Position numbers and translations under genes: made by a program
Notes under the pieces: generated by a model
What the model saw: only the letters and a program-made list of their open reading frames with translations
The model's database searches: none
Told to the model about the DNA's origin: nothing
In this document: one piece after another, positions 1-8,166 of the stretch
Numbering within the stretch: the stretch's first letter is position 1
Layout of the letters: the number at the start of each line of letters is the position of its first letter
Source: an uncultured Actinomycetes bacterium
GTDB taxonomy: Bacteria; Actinomycetota; Actinomycetes; Nanopelagicales; Nanopelagicaceae
Direction of reading: 5' to 3'
DNA length: 46,706 nt
Assembly: GCA_903834705.1 (NCBI GenBank)
Contig: CAILKF010000070.1
Coordinates: forward strand, 1-46,706

Positions 1-693
1 CGCGTGACCGTCGCCAGTGCCTTCCCAAGAGTTAGAAGTAATTTTGAAGGTTTTTCCAACTCCTCCTGTAGCGATGATCACAGCAGGTGCTTCGAATAAA
101 ACTTCAGAACCACTTTCGCGCCAATATCCGTATGCGCCTGATACTTTCCCGTCTTCTTTCAATATTTCAGTAATAGTTAATTCTGCAAAAACTTTGATGT
201 GGCTTTCAGCATTTCCAGATTCTTTTGCATCTTTTTGTTGTAGCGCGACGATTCTTTGTTGCATTGTGCGAATAAGTTCAAGGCCTGTTCGATCACCTAC
301 GTGAGCAAGTCGTGGATATTCGTGACCGCCGAAGTTACGTTGTGAAATCTTGCCTTCTTTTGTTCGGTCAAAAAGAGCGCCCCATACTTCAAGTTCATAA
401 ATTCTCTCTGGTGATTCTTTGGCGTGTAGTTCGGCCATCCGGAAATGATTGAGGAACTTGCCGCCTCGCATAGTGTCGCGAAAGTGCACCATCCAGTTAT
501 CGCCACTATTGACGTTTCCCATTGAAGCTGCAGCGCCACCTTCGGCCATAACGGTGTGGGCTTTACCAAAGAGGGATTTGCAAATAATTGCAACGCTTAA
601 TCCTGCTTCTCTTGCTTCAACTGCAGCGCGCAGACCGGCGCCACCCGCACCAATAACCAGTACGTCGTATTTGTATCGCTCTAAAGTGCTCAT
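1..693 (-). CDS. sdhA: Succinate dehydrogenase flavoprotein subunit, partial (C-terminus outside the window)
   Basis: Oxidises succinate to fumarate with covalently bound FAD, feeding electrons to the iron-sulfur and membrane subunits of respiratory complex II. Only the first 231 codons are present; the frame is open to the window edge. The N-terminus has the Rossmann FAD-binding motif (VLVIGAGGAGLRAAVEA), then HTVMAEGG, where the His is the usual FAD attachment site, then NFGGHEYPRLAHVGDRTG and a second dinucleotide motif IIATGGVGKTF. The start is ATG at 693 with an upstream GGGAG. It lies 19 bp behind sdhC on the same strand, so the two are probably one operon with sdhB further on. Family assignment is firm; succinate dehydrogenase rather than fumarate reductase rests on the neighbour. 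Confidence 0.93.
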   Translation of the reverse strand, partial: MSTLERYKYDVLVIGAGGAGLRAAVEAREAGLSVAIICKSLFGKAHTVMAEGGAAASMGNVNSGDNWMVHFRDTMRGGKFLNHFRMAELHAKESPERIYELEVWGALFDRTKEGKISQRNFGGHEYPRLAHVGDRTGLELIRTMQQRIVALQQKDAKESGNAESHIKVFAELTITEILKEDGKVSGAYGYWRESGSEVLFEAPAVIIATGGVGKTFKITSNSWEGTGDGHA

Positions 694-712
694 GGTTTTC
701 TCCCGTTACCCT

Positions 713-1513
713 TTAAAAGAAATAGAGGTTCGAAATCGAACCAGATGAGACGGCACGGACATAAATATCACTCAATGCAACACCAATTAAAGAGATCCAA
801 GCAAACGTTGGATGCTTGTGGTTGAGAATGGACACCCATGTCCACAATTTGTATCTCAAAGGATGCTTGGAGAAATGCTTGAGTCGACCACCAATTGTGT
901 GACGACACGTGTGACAAGAAGCTGAGTAAAGCCAAAGAAGGGTTGCATTAGTTACGAGCACGAGTGTGCCGATGCTCATGTGGCCCCATTGGCCTTCTGA
1001 ATTTCGAAATGCTAGTACGGCGTCAATTGTGAGCAGAACGTTGAAAACTAATCCTGCGAGGAAAAACCAACGGTGCCCATTTTGTAAAATGAGTGGCGCT
1101 TTTGTTTCGCCCGTATATTTCTTGTGTGGCTCTGCAACCGCACATGCTGGCGGAGATTGCCAGAAAGATCTGTAATAGGCCTTGCGATAGTAATAACACG
1201 TCATACGAAAACCAAGTGGAAATATCAAAATAAATAGTGCCGGCGAAATTGCCATACCAAAAATTGCGACAGTTCCTAGAGGTTGTCCAAGAAGTGACCC
1301 ATTAGTTGGGCACGTAGCAGTTAAACAAGGAGAATAGAAAGGTGAGATTAAAGGCTCAGCAAAATAAAACTTTGCTTCAAACGCACGAATTGTTGAGTAA
1401 ATAATAAATGAAACTAAAACCGCAACAGTTATGGCTGGTTGTAACCACCAACGATCAGTACGCAATGTGCGAACAGCAATTTTTGCCCTCGATGGCGAGA
1501 AAACACCTGACAT
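713..1513 (-). CDS. sdhC: Succinate dehydrogenase membrane anchor / cytochrome b subunit
   Basis: Membrane subunit that anchors succinate dehydrogenase and passes electrons to quinone, probably through haem. The 266-residue product has about five hydrophobic segments (near residues 27-45, 80-105, 150-170, 180-200 and 235-255) and several histidines that could ligate haem (in NGHRWFF, GHMSIG, SCHTCRH). It resembles the single large anchor encoded before sdhA and sdhB in actinobacteria more than the short SdhC/SdhD pair of proteobacteria. The start is ATG at 1513 with AAGGGAG upstream. First gene of the operon, directly before sdhA. Identification rests on that position plus the membrane pattern; sequence motifs in this family are weak. 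Confidence 0.8.
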   Translation of the reverse strand: MSGVFSPSRAKIAVRTLRTDRWWLQPAITVAVLVSFIIYSTIRAFEAKFYFAEPLISPFYSPCLTATCPTNGSLLGQPLGTVAIFGMAISPALFILIFPLGFRMTCYYYRKAYYRSFWQSPPACAVAEPHKKYTGETKAPLILQNGHRWFFLAGLVFNVLLTIDAVLAFRNSEGQWGHMSIGTLVLVTNATLLWLYSASCHTCRHTIGGRLKHFSKHPLRYKLWTWVSILNHKHPTFAWISLIGVALSDIYVRAVSSGSISNLYFF

Positions 1514-1543
1514 AAAATCACTCCCTTGTGACGGCTCAGAAAA

Positions 1544-1587
1544 AGCCTATGGAGAAGTTTCCTGCTAATCCAACCTAGTTACTAGGT
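1544..1587 (-). promoter_or_regulatory. Candidate sdhC promoter with adjoining palindrome
   Basis: On the minus strand a -35-like TTGGAT (1568-1573) and a -10-like TAGGCT (1544-1549) are 18 bp apart, about 30 bp before sdhC. Abutting the -35 is a perfect inverted repeat, ACCTAGT-T-ACTAGGT (1573-1587), in the position expected of an operator. Seen in sequence; no regulator is identified. Confidence 0.4.
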
Positions 1588-1667
1588 AGGTGTAGGCGTA
1601 TGTGGCTATGAATTGAACCACACGCGTTTTTGTATTTCTTTTACGCTTTTTTTAGCGAAAAAAAGAG

Positions 1668-1750
1668 CGGAGGGCGAGGGATTTGAACCCTCGAAGGTTT
1701 CCCTTGCCGGTTTTCAAGACCGGTGCACTCGGCCGCTATGCGAGCCCTCC
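1668..1750 (-). tRNA. tRNA-Ser (anticodon TGA)
   Basis: Read on the minus strand, the acceptor arms GGAGGGC (1750-1744) and GCCCTCC pair fully, with discriminator G at 1668. The anticodon stem CCGGT/ACCGG encloses the loop CTTGAAA, giving anticodon TGA. The extended variable arm is typical of a class II tRNA, and the T arm has GGTTCAAATC. CCA is not encoded and must be added by the product of pcnA. A run of seven T follows the 3' end. It lies downstream of serS, whose product charges it. Confidence 0.95.
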
Positions 1751-1757
1751 GTCGCGT

Positions 1758-1786
1758 AATGTACCCGATGGGCGCTCACTCAGGAA
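1758..1786 (-). promoter_or_regulatory. Candidate tRNA-Ser promoter
   Basis: Minus strand: TTCCTG (1781-1786) and TACATT (1758-1763) with a 17-bp spacer; the -10 ends 7 nt before the mature tRNA 5' end. The -35 overlaps the last codons and stop of the HAD gene. The spacing is good and the -35 match is moderate. Confidence 0.45.
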
Positions 1787-2588
1787 GTTGAAGTAATTCC
1801 TCCAGTATTTGTGCGACGCCATCATCCATATGTGGCGGTGCGATCGACTTTGAATACTTTTTGGCCTCTGGATGACCATCCTCCATCGCGTAGGAACGTC
1901 CGCACCATTCAAGCATCGAAAAATCATTTGGATTATCGCCAAACGAGACACAATCTTTTGAACTAATTCCTAATCGCCCGGCCATAATTGCAAGAGTTGC
2001 GCCTTTTGATACTCCTAAAGCAGATATTTCCAAAAGTGAGTCGTGTGGATTCGAGTGAGTGACAGTCACTAGTTCTGTAAGTTCTTTCAATGCTATTTCC
2101 AACATTTCATCTGAAGAGAGTTCTTGGTTTGAACACCTAGCTAAAATTTTCAAAGCTGGTGCGTTCATGATTTCTTCTATTTTATCTACACCAACGTTAT
2201 CCATTCCCACATCCCAACGAGGGATATAGGACTTTTCTCTATGAAAATAACTGTTGCTTTCAACAGCAAAAGAAATCTCAGGAATGGCTATTCGTAAACG
2301 TTTAACAGATTCTATTTGTGCATCAAGAGGTATTAACCATTCTTCTAATACGGTTCCGGTTGGCAAGTCATACAACATTGCCCCGTTTCCACAAATTGCA
2401 GAACCAACACCAAATGCTTCTTGTATCTCGGGCATCCAGCGTGGAGGACGGCCTGTTACAAAAAAGATTGGGATTCCCATGCTATGTGCACTGCGAAAAA
2501 CATTTATTGTGCGCTGAGAAATATCTCCATAGTTAGCAACTATGGTGCCGTCTAAATCACTTGCTATTAATTTTGGTCGAAAACTCAC
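1776..2588 (-). CDS. HAD-superfamily hydrolase, Cof type
   Basis: Probable cytosolic phosphatase acting on small phosphorylated metabolites; the substrate cannot be told from sequence. The 270-residue protein begins with HAD motif I (DLDGT near residue 11, nucleophile Asp), has the C2-type cap of the Cof family in the middle, and ends with motif [12 protein letters not shown] near residues 215-225. The start is GTG at 2588, overlapping the serS stop by 4 bp (GTGA), so its translation is probably coupled to serS. The pheA-serS-HAD order is common in actinobacteria. The function is only a class-level assignment. Confidence 0.88.
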   Translation of the reverse strand: MSFRPKLIASDLDGTIVANYGDISQRTINVFRSAHSMGIPIFFVTGRPPRWMPEIQEAFGVGSAICGNGAMLYDLPTGTVLEEWLIPLDAQIESVKRLRIAIPEISFAVESNSYFHREKSYIPRWDVGMDNVGVDKIEEIMNAPALKILARCSNQELSSDEMLEIALKELTELVTVTHSNPHDSLLEISALGVSKGATLAIMAGRLGISSKDCVSFGDNPNDFSMLEWCGRSYAMEDGHPEAKKYSKSIAPPHMDDGVAQILEELLQLPE

Positions 2589-3853
2589 ACAAGCTCAAAT
2601 CTTTTCATTCCTAAGAAAGGTTGAAGTGCAAGCGGGACGTTAACTGTTCCGTCTGGGTTCTGGTGATTTTCCAATATCGCAACAATCATTCGAGGGATTG
2701 CTACAAGTGTTCCATTTAAGGTTGCGACAGGCTTTGTGTTTTGTCCATCTTTCATGCGGATATTAAGTCTTCTTGCTTGGAACTCAAGACAGTTAGATGT
2801 ACTCGTTACTTCACGATAGGCATTTTGTGTCGGTATCCACGCTTCACAGTCAAACTTACGTGTTGCGCTCGAGCCAAGATCGCCAGAGGCTACATCGATT
2901 ACGCGGTATGGGATCTCCATCGCGTTGAGAAAATCCTTTTCCCATTGCAATAATCGTTGATGTTCAGCTTCAGCTTCTTCTGGTTTACAGAAAGTAAACA
3001 TTTCAACTTTATCAAATTGATGAACGCGAATTATTCCTCGAGTATCCTTGCCATAACTTCCAGCTTCGCGTCGAAAACATGTTGAATATCCTGCATAACG
3101 TAAAGGAAGTTTTTCACTATTTAGGATTTCATCCATATGGAAAGCTGCTAAAGGCACTTCACTAGTTCCCACAAGATAGAAGTCATCTTCTTCTAAGTGA
3201 AAGACATTTTCGGCGGCTTGACCAAGGAAACCAGTGCCTTCCATTGCGGGCGGTTTAACAAGTACTGGTGGAATGACTGGGATAAATCCCGATTTCATCG
3301 CGCTTGAAATTGCATAGTTAACGAGTGCAAACTCCAACAACGCACCAACGCCAGTTAGATAATAGAAGCGGGCTCCAGAAACTTTTGCTCCGCGTTCTGT
3401 GTCAATTGCACCTAATAACTTACCTATCTCCACGTGATCTTTAGGAGTAAATGCATCTTTAGAAAAATCGCGGGGAGTTCCGACGTGTTCTAAGACTTTA
3501 AAATCAGCTTCGCCACCAATAGGTGCTGCGGGATCAAGAATATTTGAAAGTTGCAATAAGAGTTCATTGGCTTCAGCATCGGCTTGTGTCTTACTTTGTT
3601 CCGCTTGCTTGACCGTCAGGGAGAGTTTCTTTCCTTCTTCTAATAACGCTGTTTTCTCTTCACCTTTTGCGGACCCTACTGATTTTGAAAAAATATTTTG
3701 TTCGGCTCTTAACGCCTCAAATTTAACTATTGCTTCTCTGCGATTTTCATCTGCTTTGAGTACGCGGTCAACAAGTTTTGGATCTTCTCCCCGTCCTTTT
3801 TGAGACTCGCGAATTACGTCGGGGTTCTCGCGCAAAAACTTAATATCGATCAC
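2585..3853 (-). CDS. serS: Seryl-tRNA synthetase
   Basis: Charges tRNA-Ser with serine (class II aminoacyl-tRNA synthetase). The N-terminal 110 residues form the long helical arm that contacts the tRNA variable loop. The catalytic core shows motif 2 ([15 protein letters not shown]) and a C-terminal motif 3 region ([16 protein letters not shown]). The GTG start at 3853 gives [12 protein letters not shown] and 422 residues, the usual length. It overlaps the pheA stop by 4 bp (GTGA); an upstream in-frame extension exists but would run into pheA. Last codons overlap the HAD gene. A tRNA-Ser gene follows the operon. Confidence 0.96.
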   Translation of the reverse strand: MIDIKFLRENPDVIRESQKGRGEDPKLVDRVLKADENRREAIVKFEALRAEQNIFSKSVGSAKGEEKTALLEEGKKLSLTVKQAEQSKTQADAEANELLLQLSNILDPAAPIGGEADFKVLEHVGTPRDFSKDAFTPKDHVEIGKLLGAIDTERGAKVSGARFYYLTGVGALLEFALVNYAISSAMKSGFIPVIPPVLVKPPAMEGTGFLGQAAENVFHLEEDDFYLVGTSEVPLAAFHMDEILNSEKLPLRYAGYSTCFRREAGSYGKDTRGIIRVHQFDKVEMFTFCKPEEAEAEHQRLLQWEKDFLNAMEIPYRVIDVASGDLGSSATRKFDCEAWIPTQNAYREVTSTSNCLEFQARRLNIRMKDGQNTKPVATLNGTLVAIPRMIVAILENHQNPDGTVNVPLALQPFLGMKRFELV

Positions 3854-4680
3854 TGCGCGTTTCCTTGTCGTGGATAGGATCCGAGGAAACGTATATCTTC
3901 GCAAATCAAGCGAAGTCCTGCTAACGCCTCACTCACTGGAGTGTCATTGATGTGTCCTTCGGCATCAATTATGAAATGGTAGTGGCCAAGCTCTAAGCCG
4001 GTGGGACGTGACTGGATAAAAGTAAGGTTTACGTTTCTTTTCGCGAATTCTGTCAAAATTTCTAGTAAAGCACCTGCGTGATCAATTCCAATAAATACCG
4101 CTAAAGATGTCCGGTCATTGCCTGTGGGTTTTGGGAGTTGTCCTGGTTTTGTCACTAAAACAAATCGCGTGACTGCTCCATTATTGTCGCCGATGTTATT
4201 GGCAATAATCTTTAAGCCGTAATGCTCTGCAGCAACAGCAGATGCAATAGCTGCGTCGAACTCACCCTGCTTAAGCGATTGAGCTGCCGCCGCAGTTGAT
4301 GCGGTTGAAATAATCTCTGCCGTTGGGTAGGTCTTTGCTAAATATGAACGACATTGCGCTTCGGCATGTGGGTGTGTTGCAATTCTTAAAATTGTTTTTG
4401 TCTCAGGCAACGCCATTAACGCAAACGAAACCGGAAGAGTTACTTCACCGGCGATTACAAGTGGTTCGCCAGTCGCTAACTCATCAAGAGTTCGGGCAAC
4501 AACTCCTTCTACTGAGTTCTCAATAGGGACTAAAGCAAAGTCTGCTTTGCCTTCTCTCACGGCATTCAACGTTGCAGTGACATTGACATAAGGAATGAGT
4601 TGGTCAGAGCTTTGTGTGATTTTCTTAAGAGCCTCTTGGGTAAAAGTGCCGACAGGCCCCAAGTAGGCATAAGTGCTCAT
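3850..4680 (-). CDS. pheA: Prephenate dehydratase
   Basis: Converts prephenate to phenylpyruvate in phenylalanine synthesis. The 276-residue product starts [17 protein letters not shown]. It carries the prephenate dehydratase domain (residues 1 to about 185, with the catalytic TRF motif in GAVTRFVLV) and a C-terminal ACT domain (about 195-270) that usually mediates feedback inhibition by phenylalanine. The usual ESRP of the regulatory region reads QSRP here. There is no fused chorismate mutase. The start is ATG at 4680: the open frame extends upstream but would collide with pstP, and the homologous N-terminus begins here. TATCCT lies 6 nt before the ATG with no Shine-Dalgarno, suggesting a leaderless mRNA. 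First gene of pheA-serS-HAD. Confidence 0.95.
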   Translation of the reverse strand: MSTYAYLGPVGTFTQEALKKITQSSDQLIPYVNVTATLNAVREGKADFALVPIENSVEGVVARTLDELATGEPLVIAGEVTLPVSFALMALPETKTILRIATHPHAEAQCRSYLAKTYPTAEIISTASTAAAAQSLKQGEFDAAIASAVAAEHYGLKIIANNIGDNNGAVTRFVLVTKPGQLPKPTGNDRTSLAVFIGIDHAGALLEILTEFAKRNVNLTFIQSRPTGLELGHYHFIIDAEGHINDTPVSEALAGLRLICEDIRFLGSYPRQGNAQ

Positions 4681-4686
4681 TGCGCA

Positions 4687-4692
4687 AGGATA
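4687..4692 (-). promoter_or_regulatory. Candidate -10 element of pheA (leaderless)
   Basis: TATCCT on the minus strand is followed by exactly six nucleotides and then the pheA ATG, so transcription would start at or next to the start codon. There is no convincing -35. It is one of a set of such arrangements in this window. Confidence 0.4.
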
Positions 4693-4799
4693 GCCGAGCG
4701 TCTTGTATCCGCGTTCGCGCCTTTGGCTCAGGCCGTAATATGGAAGCAGGTTTAGCACCGTTACTCTGAGCCCTAGAGATTTTTGATGGAGGAGTTGAA

Positions 4800-5597
4800 G
4801 TGAGCGCACAAGATCTGCCAAGTTTTGTGTTCTCAGCGCGCTCGGTAATTGGTTTAGTTCGTACCGGCAATGAAGATTCCGCTCTACTCCATTCACGATT
4901 ACTTGCAGTTGCTGATGGAATGGGTGGTCATGCGGGTGGGGAAGTTGCTTCATCTCTTGCAATAAAAACTTTATCTCACTCATTAAATTATTTTGAAAAT
5001 CCAGATTTTGCTTCGGATTCAATTGAAGATCTTTTTCTCAACTCAATTTATGACATAGATGCTGAAATTGGTCGTGTGGCTAAGGAAGATGACCAACTTT
5101 CAGGTATGGGTACAACCCTAAGTTCCCTGGCGCTTTATGTTATCGATGGGCAAAATACTGTGGCGTTGCTACATATCGGTGATTCTCGTTGCTACCGATT
5201 ACGCAAGAACTCTTTGAAACAATTAAGTAAAGATCACACTATTTTACAAGAGTTATTAGATAAAGGCGCGATTACTCCGGCTGAAGCATTAGATCATCCA
5301 CAACGATCCTTCCTCACACAAGCGCTCATGGGTGAAGGTGTGCTGACTCCTTTTCTCACAGTTTTCGACGTTGAACCGCATGACCGTTTCTTACTATGCA
5401 GCGACGGATTATCAGGTGTGCTTGATGAGAAAGAAATAAAGGATGCTCTCCAGATTTCAGATTTGGATGAAGTTGTTACTCGCTTGATTGATGGTGCATA
5501 TGCCGGTGGTGCACCCGACAATGTCACCGTCATAGTTGCCGATATTTCGCAATCCCAGACAAGTGGCGAGAAAAAGTTCCTAGGAGCAGCACAATGA
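4800..5597 (+). CDS. pstP: PP2C-family Ser/Thr protein phosphatase
   Basis: Metal-dependent phosphatase expected to reverse phosphorylation by PknB and its substrates. The 265 residues contain the PP2C motifs in order: TGNEDS near the start, DGMGGHAGGEVAS, GMGTT, GDSRCYRL, CSDGLSG and PDNVTVIV, which supply the metal-binding aspartates. The start is GTG at 4800 with GGAGGAG upstream. It overlaps pknB by 4 bp (ATGA). The protein ends shortly after the catalytic domain, whereas mycobacterial PstP continues into a transmembrane and extracellular part; here it should be cytosolic. In most actinobacteria rodA, pbpA and pknA separate pstP from pknB; here they are absent. Confidence 0.93.
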   Translation: MSAQDLPSFVFSARSVIGLVRTGNEDSALLHSRLLAVADGMGGHAGGEVASSLAIKTLSHSLNYFENPDFASDSIEDLFLNSIYDIDAEIGRVAKEDDQLSGMGTTLSSLALYVIDGQNTVALLHIGDSRCYRLRKNSLKQLSKDHTILQELLDKGAITPAEALDHPQRSFLTQALMGEGVLTPFLTVFDVEPHDRFLLCSDGLSGVLDEKEIKDALQISDLDEVVTRLIDGAYAGGAPDNVTVIVADISQSQTSGEKKFLGAAQ

Positions 5598-7138
5598 AAG
5601 ATTTATTGGGTGCTCGATACAAGCTAGGTGAAATGATTGGCACTGGCGGAATGGCTGATGTTTATATCGCTCAAGATCAGCGCCTTTCTAGGCAAGTTGC
5701 CATAAAAGTTCTTCGAAGTGATTTAGCTAAGGACCCACAATTTGTCGCTCGTTTTCGCAAGGAGGCACTTGCTGCCGCTGCTTTAAATCACCCAGGTGTT
5801 GTTGCTGTTTACGATTCAGGCGAAGTTCCAGCTCCATACATAGTGATGGAATTGGTTTCTGGTAACACCTTGCGCGAAATTATTCATCAAGGAGAACGAC
5901 TTCCTCTAAATAGAGCGTTGGAAATTGGTGAGGGAATTCTTGTAGCCCTTGAATATTCACATGAAAAGGGAATTGTTCATAGAGATATAAAGCCAGCTAA
6001 CGTCATGATTACCGATCAAGGTGATGTGAAAGTGATGGACTTTGGAATTGCTAGAGCACTTGATGATGTTGGAGCGACCCTTACAAGTACGTGGAATGTT
6101 GTTGGAACAGCGCAATATCTTTCACCAGAACAAGCTCTGGGTGAAAGCGCTGATTACCGCAGTGATATCTACTCTGCTGGTTGTTTACTTTATGAAGTAT
6201 TGACCGGTCGCCCTCCATACATTGGTGACACTCCAGTATCTATAGCGTTCCAACATGTTTCAGGCGAGTTGATCAAACCTCGTTCACTTAACCAGAATCT
6301 TCCAGAAGGTTTGGACATAATTTTGACAGTTGCATTAGCTAAAAAACCAGAAGATCGATATCAAAGCGCTAAAGATATGTTGGCTGATATCCGCAAACTG
6401 CGCGCTGGGCAAATTGTCACAACAAAGGTTGCCCGCAAGCCAATCAAGTGGCGTTCAATTCTCGTTGCCGCAATGGCTGCAATCATCGCAGGTGGATTAA
6501 TCACTTATGGTGTATTAAATTCTTCTACCACCATAAGTAGTTCACTCATAGAAATACCTAACGTAGTTGGATTAACACAACCACAAGCAGAAGATTTACT
6601 AGGTGATTTTGTGGTGACTGTTCAACGTGCTCACGATGGTCGTGTACCTAAAGATCGAGTGGCTTCTCAAGTTCCGTTACCAACATCAAAAGTTAAAAAA
6701 GGTAGCGGTGTAATTTTGACTCTTTCTGATGGCCCTGGAGATGCAATTATTCCCACTGATTTAGTTGGAATGTCACTTGCTGATGCAAGAGTGTCGTTAG
6801 CTGCAGCTGGTTTAGTTATTGCTCGCACTGACCCAGTGTCATCTGATCAACCACAAGGAACAATCTTGCAAGTTACCCCTGATGCTGGTTCAACTATTCC
6901 CGCTGGTAGTGGAGTGGTGTTGCAAATTGCAAGCGGTGATATTGAAGTGCCTTCATTGGTTGGCATTGATGGCATACAAGCGTTAACTGTTCTGACTCAG
7001 GCAGGATTTTTAGTTAACCAAATTCAAGCATACGATGCCAATCAGCCGATCGGTATTGTTTTAGCTCAAGCGCCAGAACCTGGTTCCACACACACCATTG
7101 GTTCTTCCGTCACAATAACTATTAATCGCACTCCGTAA
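5594..7138 (+). CDS. pknB: Transmembrane Ser/Thr protein kinase with PASTA repeats
   Basis: Cell-wall-sensing Hanks-type kinase. Residues 1 to about 270 are the kinase domain: glycine loop GTGGMADV (16-23), catalytic Lys38, HRDIKPANV (Asp131), DFG (149-151), and an activation segment with Thr/Ser at 162-166 before GTAQYLSPEQ. One membrane segment (about 288-307) precedes an extracellular part with three PASTA repeats (beginning near residues 317, 382 and 449) that bind muropeptides or lipid II in characterised homologs. Mycobacterial PknB has four PASTA repeats and a longer juxtamembrane linker. It is translationally coupled to pstP. Expected substrates encoded nearby include CwlM. It ends 1 bp from the convergent pabA. 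Confidence 0.96.
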   Translation: MKDLLGARYKLGEMIGTGGMADVYIAQDQRLSRQVAIKVLRSDLAKDPQFVARFRKEALAAAALNHPGVVAVYDSGEVPAPYIVMELVSGNTLREIIHQGERLPLNRALEIGEGILVALEYSHEKGIVHRDIKPANVMITDQGDVKVMDFGIARALDDVGATLTSTWNVVGTAQYLSPEQALGESADYRSDIYSAGCLLYEVLTGRPPYIGDTPVSIAFQHVSGELIKPRSLNQNLPEGLDIILTVALAKKPEDRYQSAKDMLADIRKLRAGQIVTTKVARKPIKWRSILVAAMAAIIAGGLITYGVLNSSTTISSSLIEIPNVVGLTQPQAEDLLGDFVVTVQRAHDGRVPKDRVASQVPLPTSKVKKGSGVILTLSDGPGDAIIPTDLVGMSLADARVSLAAAGLVIARTDPVSSDQPQGTILQVTPDAGSTIPAGSGVVLQIASGDIEVPSLVGIDGIQALTVLTQAGFLVNQIQAYDANQPIGIVLAQAPEPGSTHTIGSSVTITINRTP

Positions 7139-7139
7139 A

Positions 7140-7772
7140 TTATTTTTTGCCTACGACAGGTGAAAGACCTACTGCTTTTTTGCGTGCATGTGTATCTCCG
7201 CACTGCTCTAACCAGTTAGCTAACATCGCATGTCCGTGCTCAGTTAAAACGGATTCTGGATGAAACTGCACTCCTTCAATAGGAAGTTCTTTATGTCTCA
7301 TCGCCATAACTACGCCGGTTTCGGTTTCTCCAGTTACTTCAATAAAATTTGGAATAGTATTTTTCTCTACCGCGAGCGAGTGATAACGCGTTGCGCTAAA
7401 TGGAGTTGGCAACTCTTTAAAAACTCCTTGACCTTGATGGTGCACCATAGAAGTTTTTCCGTGTAACAATTCAGGCGCTTGTGAAACAACCGCGCCGAAT
7501 GCAACTCCTATTGCTTGATGGCCGAGGCACACTCCAAAAACTGGAATCTTTTTTGTTGCGCAATAATGAACCATGTCAACGCTGATACCCGCCCGCTCTG
7601 GAGTTCCAGGGCCTGGAGAAATAAGCACCCCGTCGTAATTATCTGCATCGGTAACTTTAAGTTCGTCGTTTCTTACAACGGTGCATTCGGCGCCAAGTTG
7701 AGCTAGGTATTGAACGAGGTTAAATACGAAAGAATCGTAATTATCAATAACGAGGATCTTCTTTGACGGCAT
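7140..7772 (-). CDS. pabA: Class I glutamine amidotransferase, anthranilate / aminodeoxychorismate synthase component II
   Basis: Supplies ammonia from glutamine to the chorismate-using partner subunit (TrpE or PabB). The 210-residue protein has the triad motifs: nucleophile Cys in GVCLGHQAIG and His/Glu in FHPESVL, plus the oxyanion motif SPGPGTPERAG. The N-terminus ILVIDNYDSFVFN is typical. The partner gene is not in the window, so trpG and pabA cannot be separated; many actinobacteria use one amphibolic subunit at this locus. It is convergent with pknB, with the two stop codons 1 bp apart and no room for a terminator, and divergent from crgA. Confidence 0.92.
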   Translation of the reverse strand: MPSKKILVIDNYDSFVFNLVQYLAQLGAECTVVRNDELKVTDADNYDGVLISPGPGTPERAGISVDMVHYCATKKIPVFGVCLGHQAIGVAFGAVVSQAPELLHGKTSMVHHQGQGVFKELPTPFSATRYHSLAVEKNTIPNFIEVTGETETGVVMAMRHKELPIEGVQFHPESVLTEHGHAMLANWLEQCGDTHARKKAVGLSPVVGKK

Positions 7773-7817
7773 AGGGATAATTCTCTCTCATATGGCTCAC
7801 TTCATGCGTTTACAGGC

Positions 7818-7848
7818 TTGCCATAGGTATGGGCCTGCGTGTTACTCT
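7818..7848 (+). promoter_or_regulatory. Candidate crgA promoter
   Basis: TTGCCA (7818-7823) and TACTCT (7843-7848), 19 bp apart. TACTCT is six nucleotides before the crgA ATG, and there is no ribosome binding site, so the mRNA is probably leaderless. The spacer is slightly long. Confidence 0.42.
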
Positions 7849-7854
7849 GCCACC

Positions 7855-8118
7855 ATGCCTAAATCAAAGTTACGCAAGAAGGTTAAAGACTCTGCAAGCC
7901 ACCACGAGCAGGTAGTGAGTCACGAACCAGCGCCTTTAGATAGCCCAAGCTGGCTCGCCCCCACAATGGTTGGAGCTTTCTTAATTGGATTAATTTGGAT
8001 CGTTGTTTTTTATATAACCCAAACTAGCTACCCAATTCCTGGCATTGGTGCGTGGAATATGGTCGTTGGTTTCGCTTTCATTGGAGTTGGGTTTTCACTA
8101 GCCACAAAGTGGCGTTAA
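7855..8118 (+). CDS. crgA: Cell division protein CrgA
   Basis: Small actinobacterial inner-membrane protein that, in mycobacteria and streptomycetes, binds FtsZ-ring and septal peptidoglycan synthesis proteins. The 87-residue product starts MPKSKLRKKV, the family signature. A hydrophilic N-terminus is followed by two membrane helices (about 40-60 and 66-83), with a Pro-rich turn YPIPGIGAWN between them. The start is ATG at 7855; an upstream in-frame ATG at 7792 would add 21 unrelated residues. It sits in the usual place near pabA and pknB. The gene after it is convergent, separated by a 48-bp spacer with DnaA-box-like sequences. Confidence 0.93.
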   Translation: MPKSKLRKKVKDSASHHEQVVSHEPAPLDSPSWLAPTMVGAFLIGLIWIVVFYITQTSYPIPGIGAWNMVVGFAFIGVGFSLATKWR

Positions 8119-8133
8119 ATAACAACCATGTAA

Positions 8134-8165
8134 TTCTCCACACGGTGGAAAACCTCTGTGGATAA
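8134..8165. promoter_or_regulatory. DnaA-box-like pair between crgA and the rhomboid gene
   Basis: The 48-bp convergent spacer holds TTCTCCACA (8134-8142, one mismatch) on the plus strand and a perfect DnaA box on the minus strand, TTATCCACA (8157-8165). A short hairpin TCCAC-ACG-GTGGA (8137-8149) overlaps the first. There is no T tract, so it is not an obvious terminator. It lies about 9 kb from oriC. Confidence 0.5.
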
Positions 8166-8166
8166 C

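Noticed and set aside
1593-1667. Possible terminator hairpins after tRNA-Ser
   Set aside because: An imperfect GCGT/GTGG hairpin and CGCT-AAAAAA-AGCG exist, but neither is followed by T residues on the minus strand. Only a T run directly after the tRNA is suggestive.
4681-5022. N-terminal extension of pheA into pstP
   Set aside because: The prephenate dehydratase domain begins at 4680; the extension is antisense to pstP and not protein-like.
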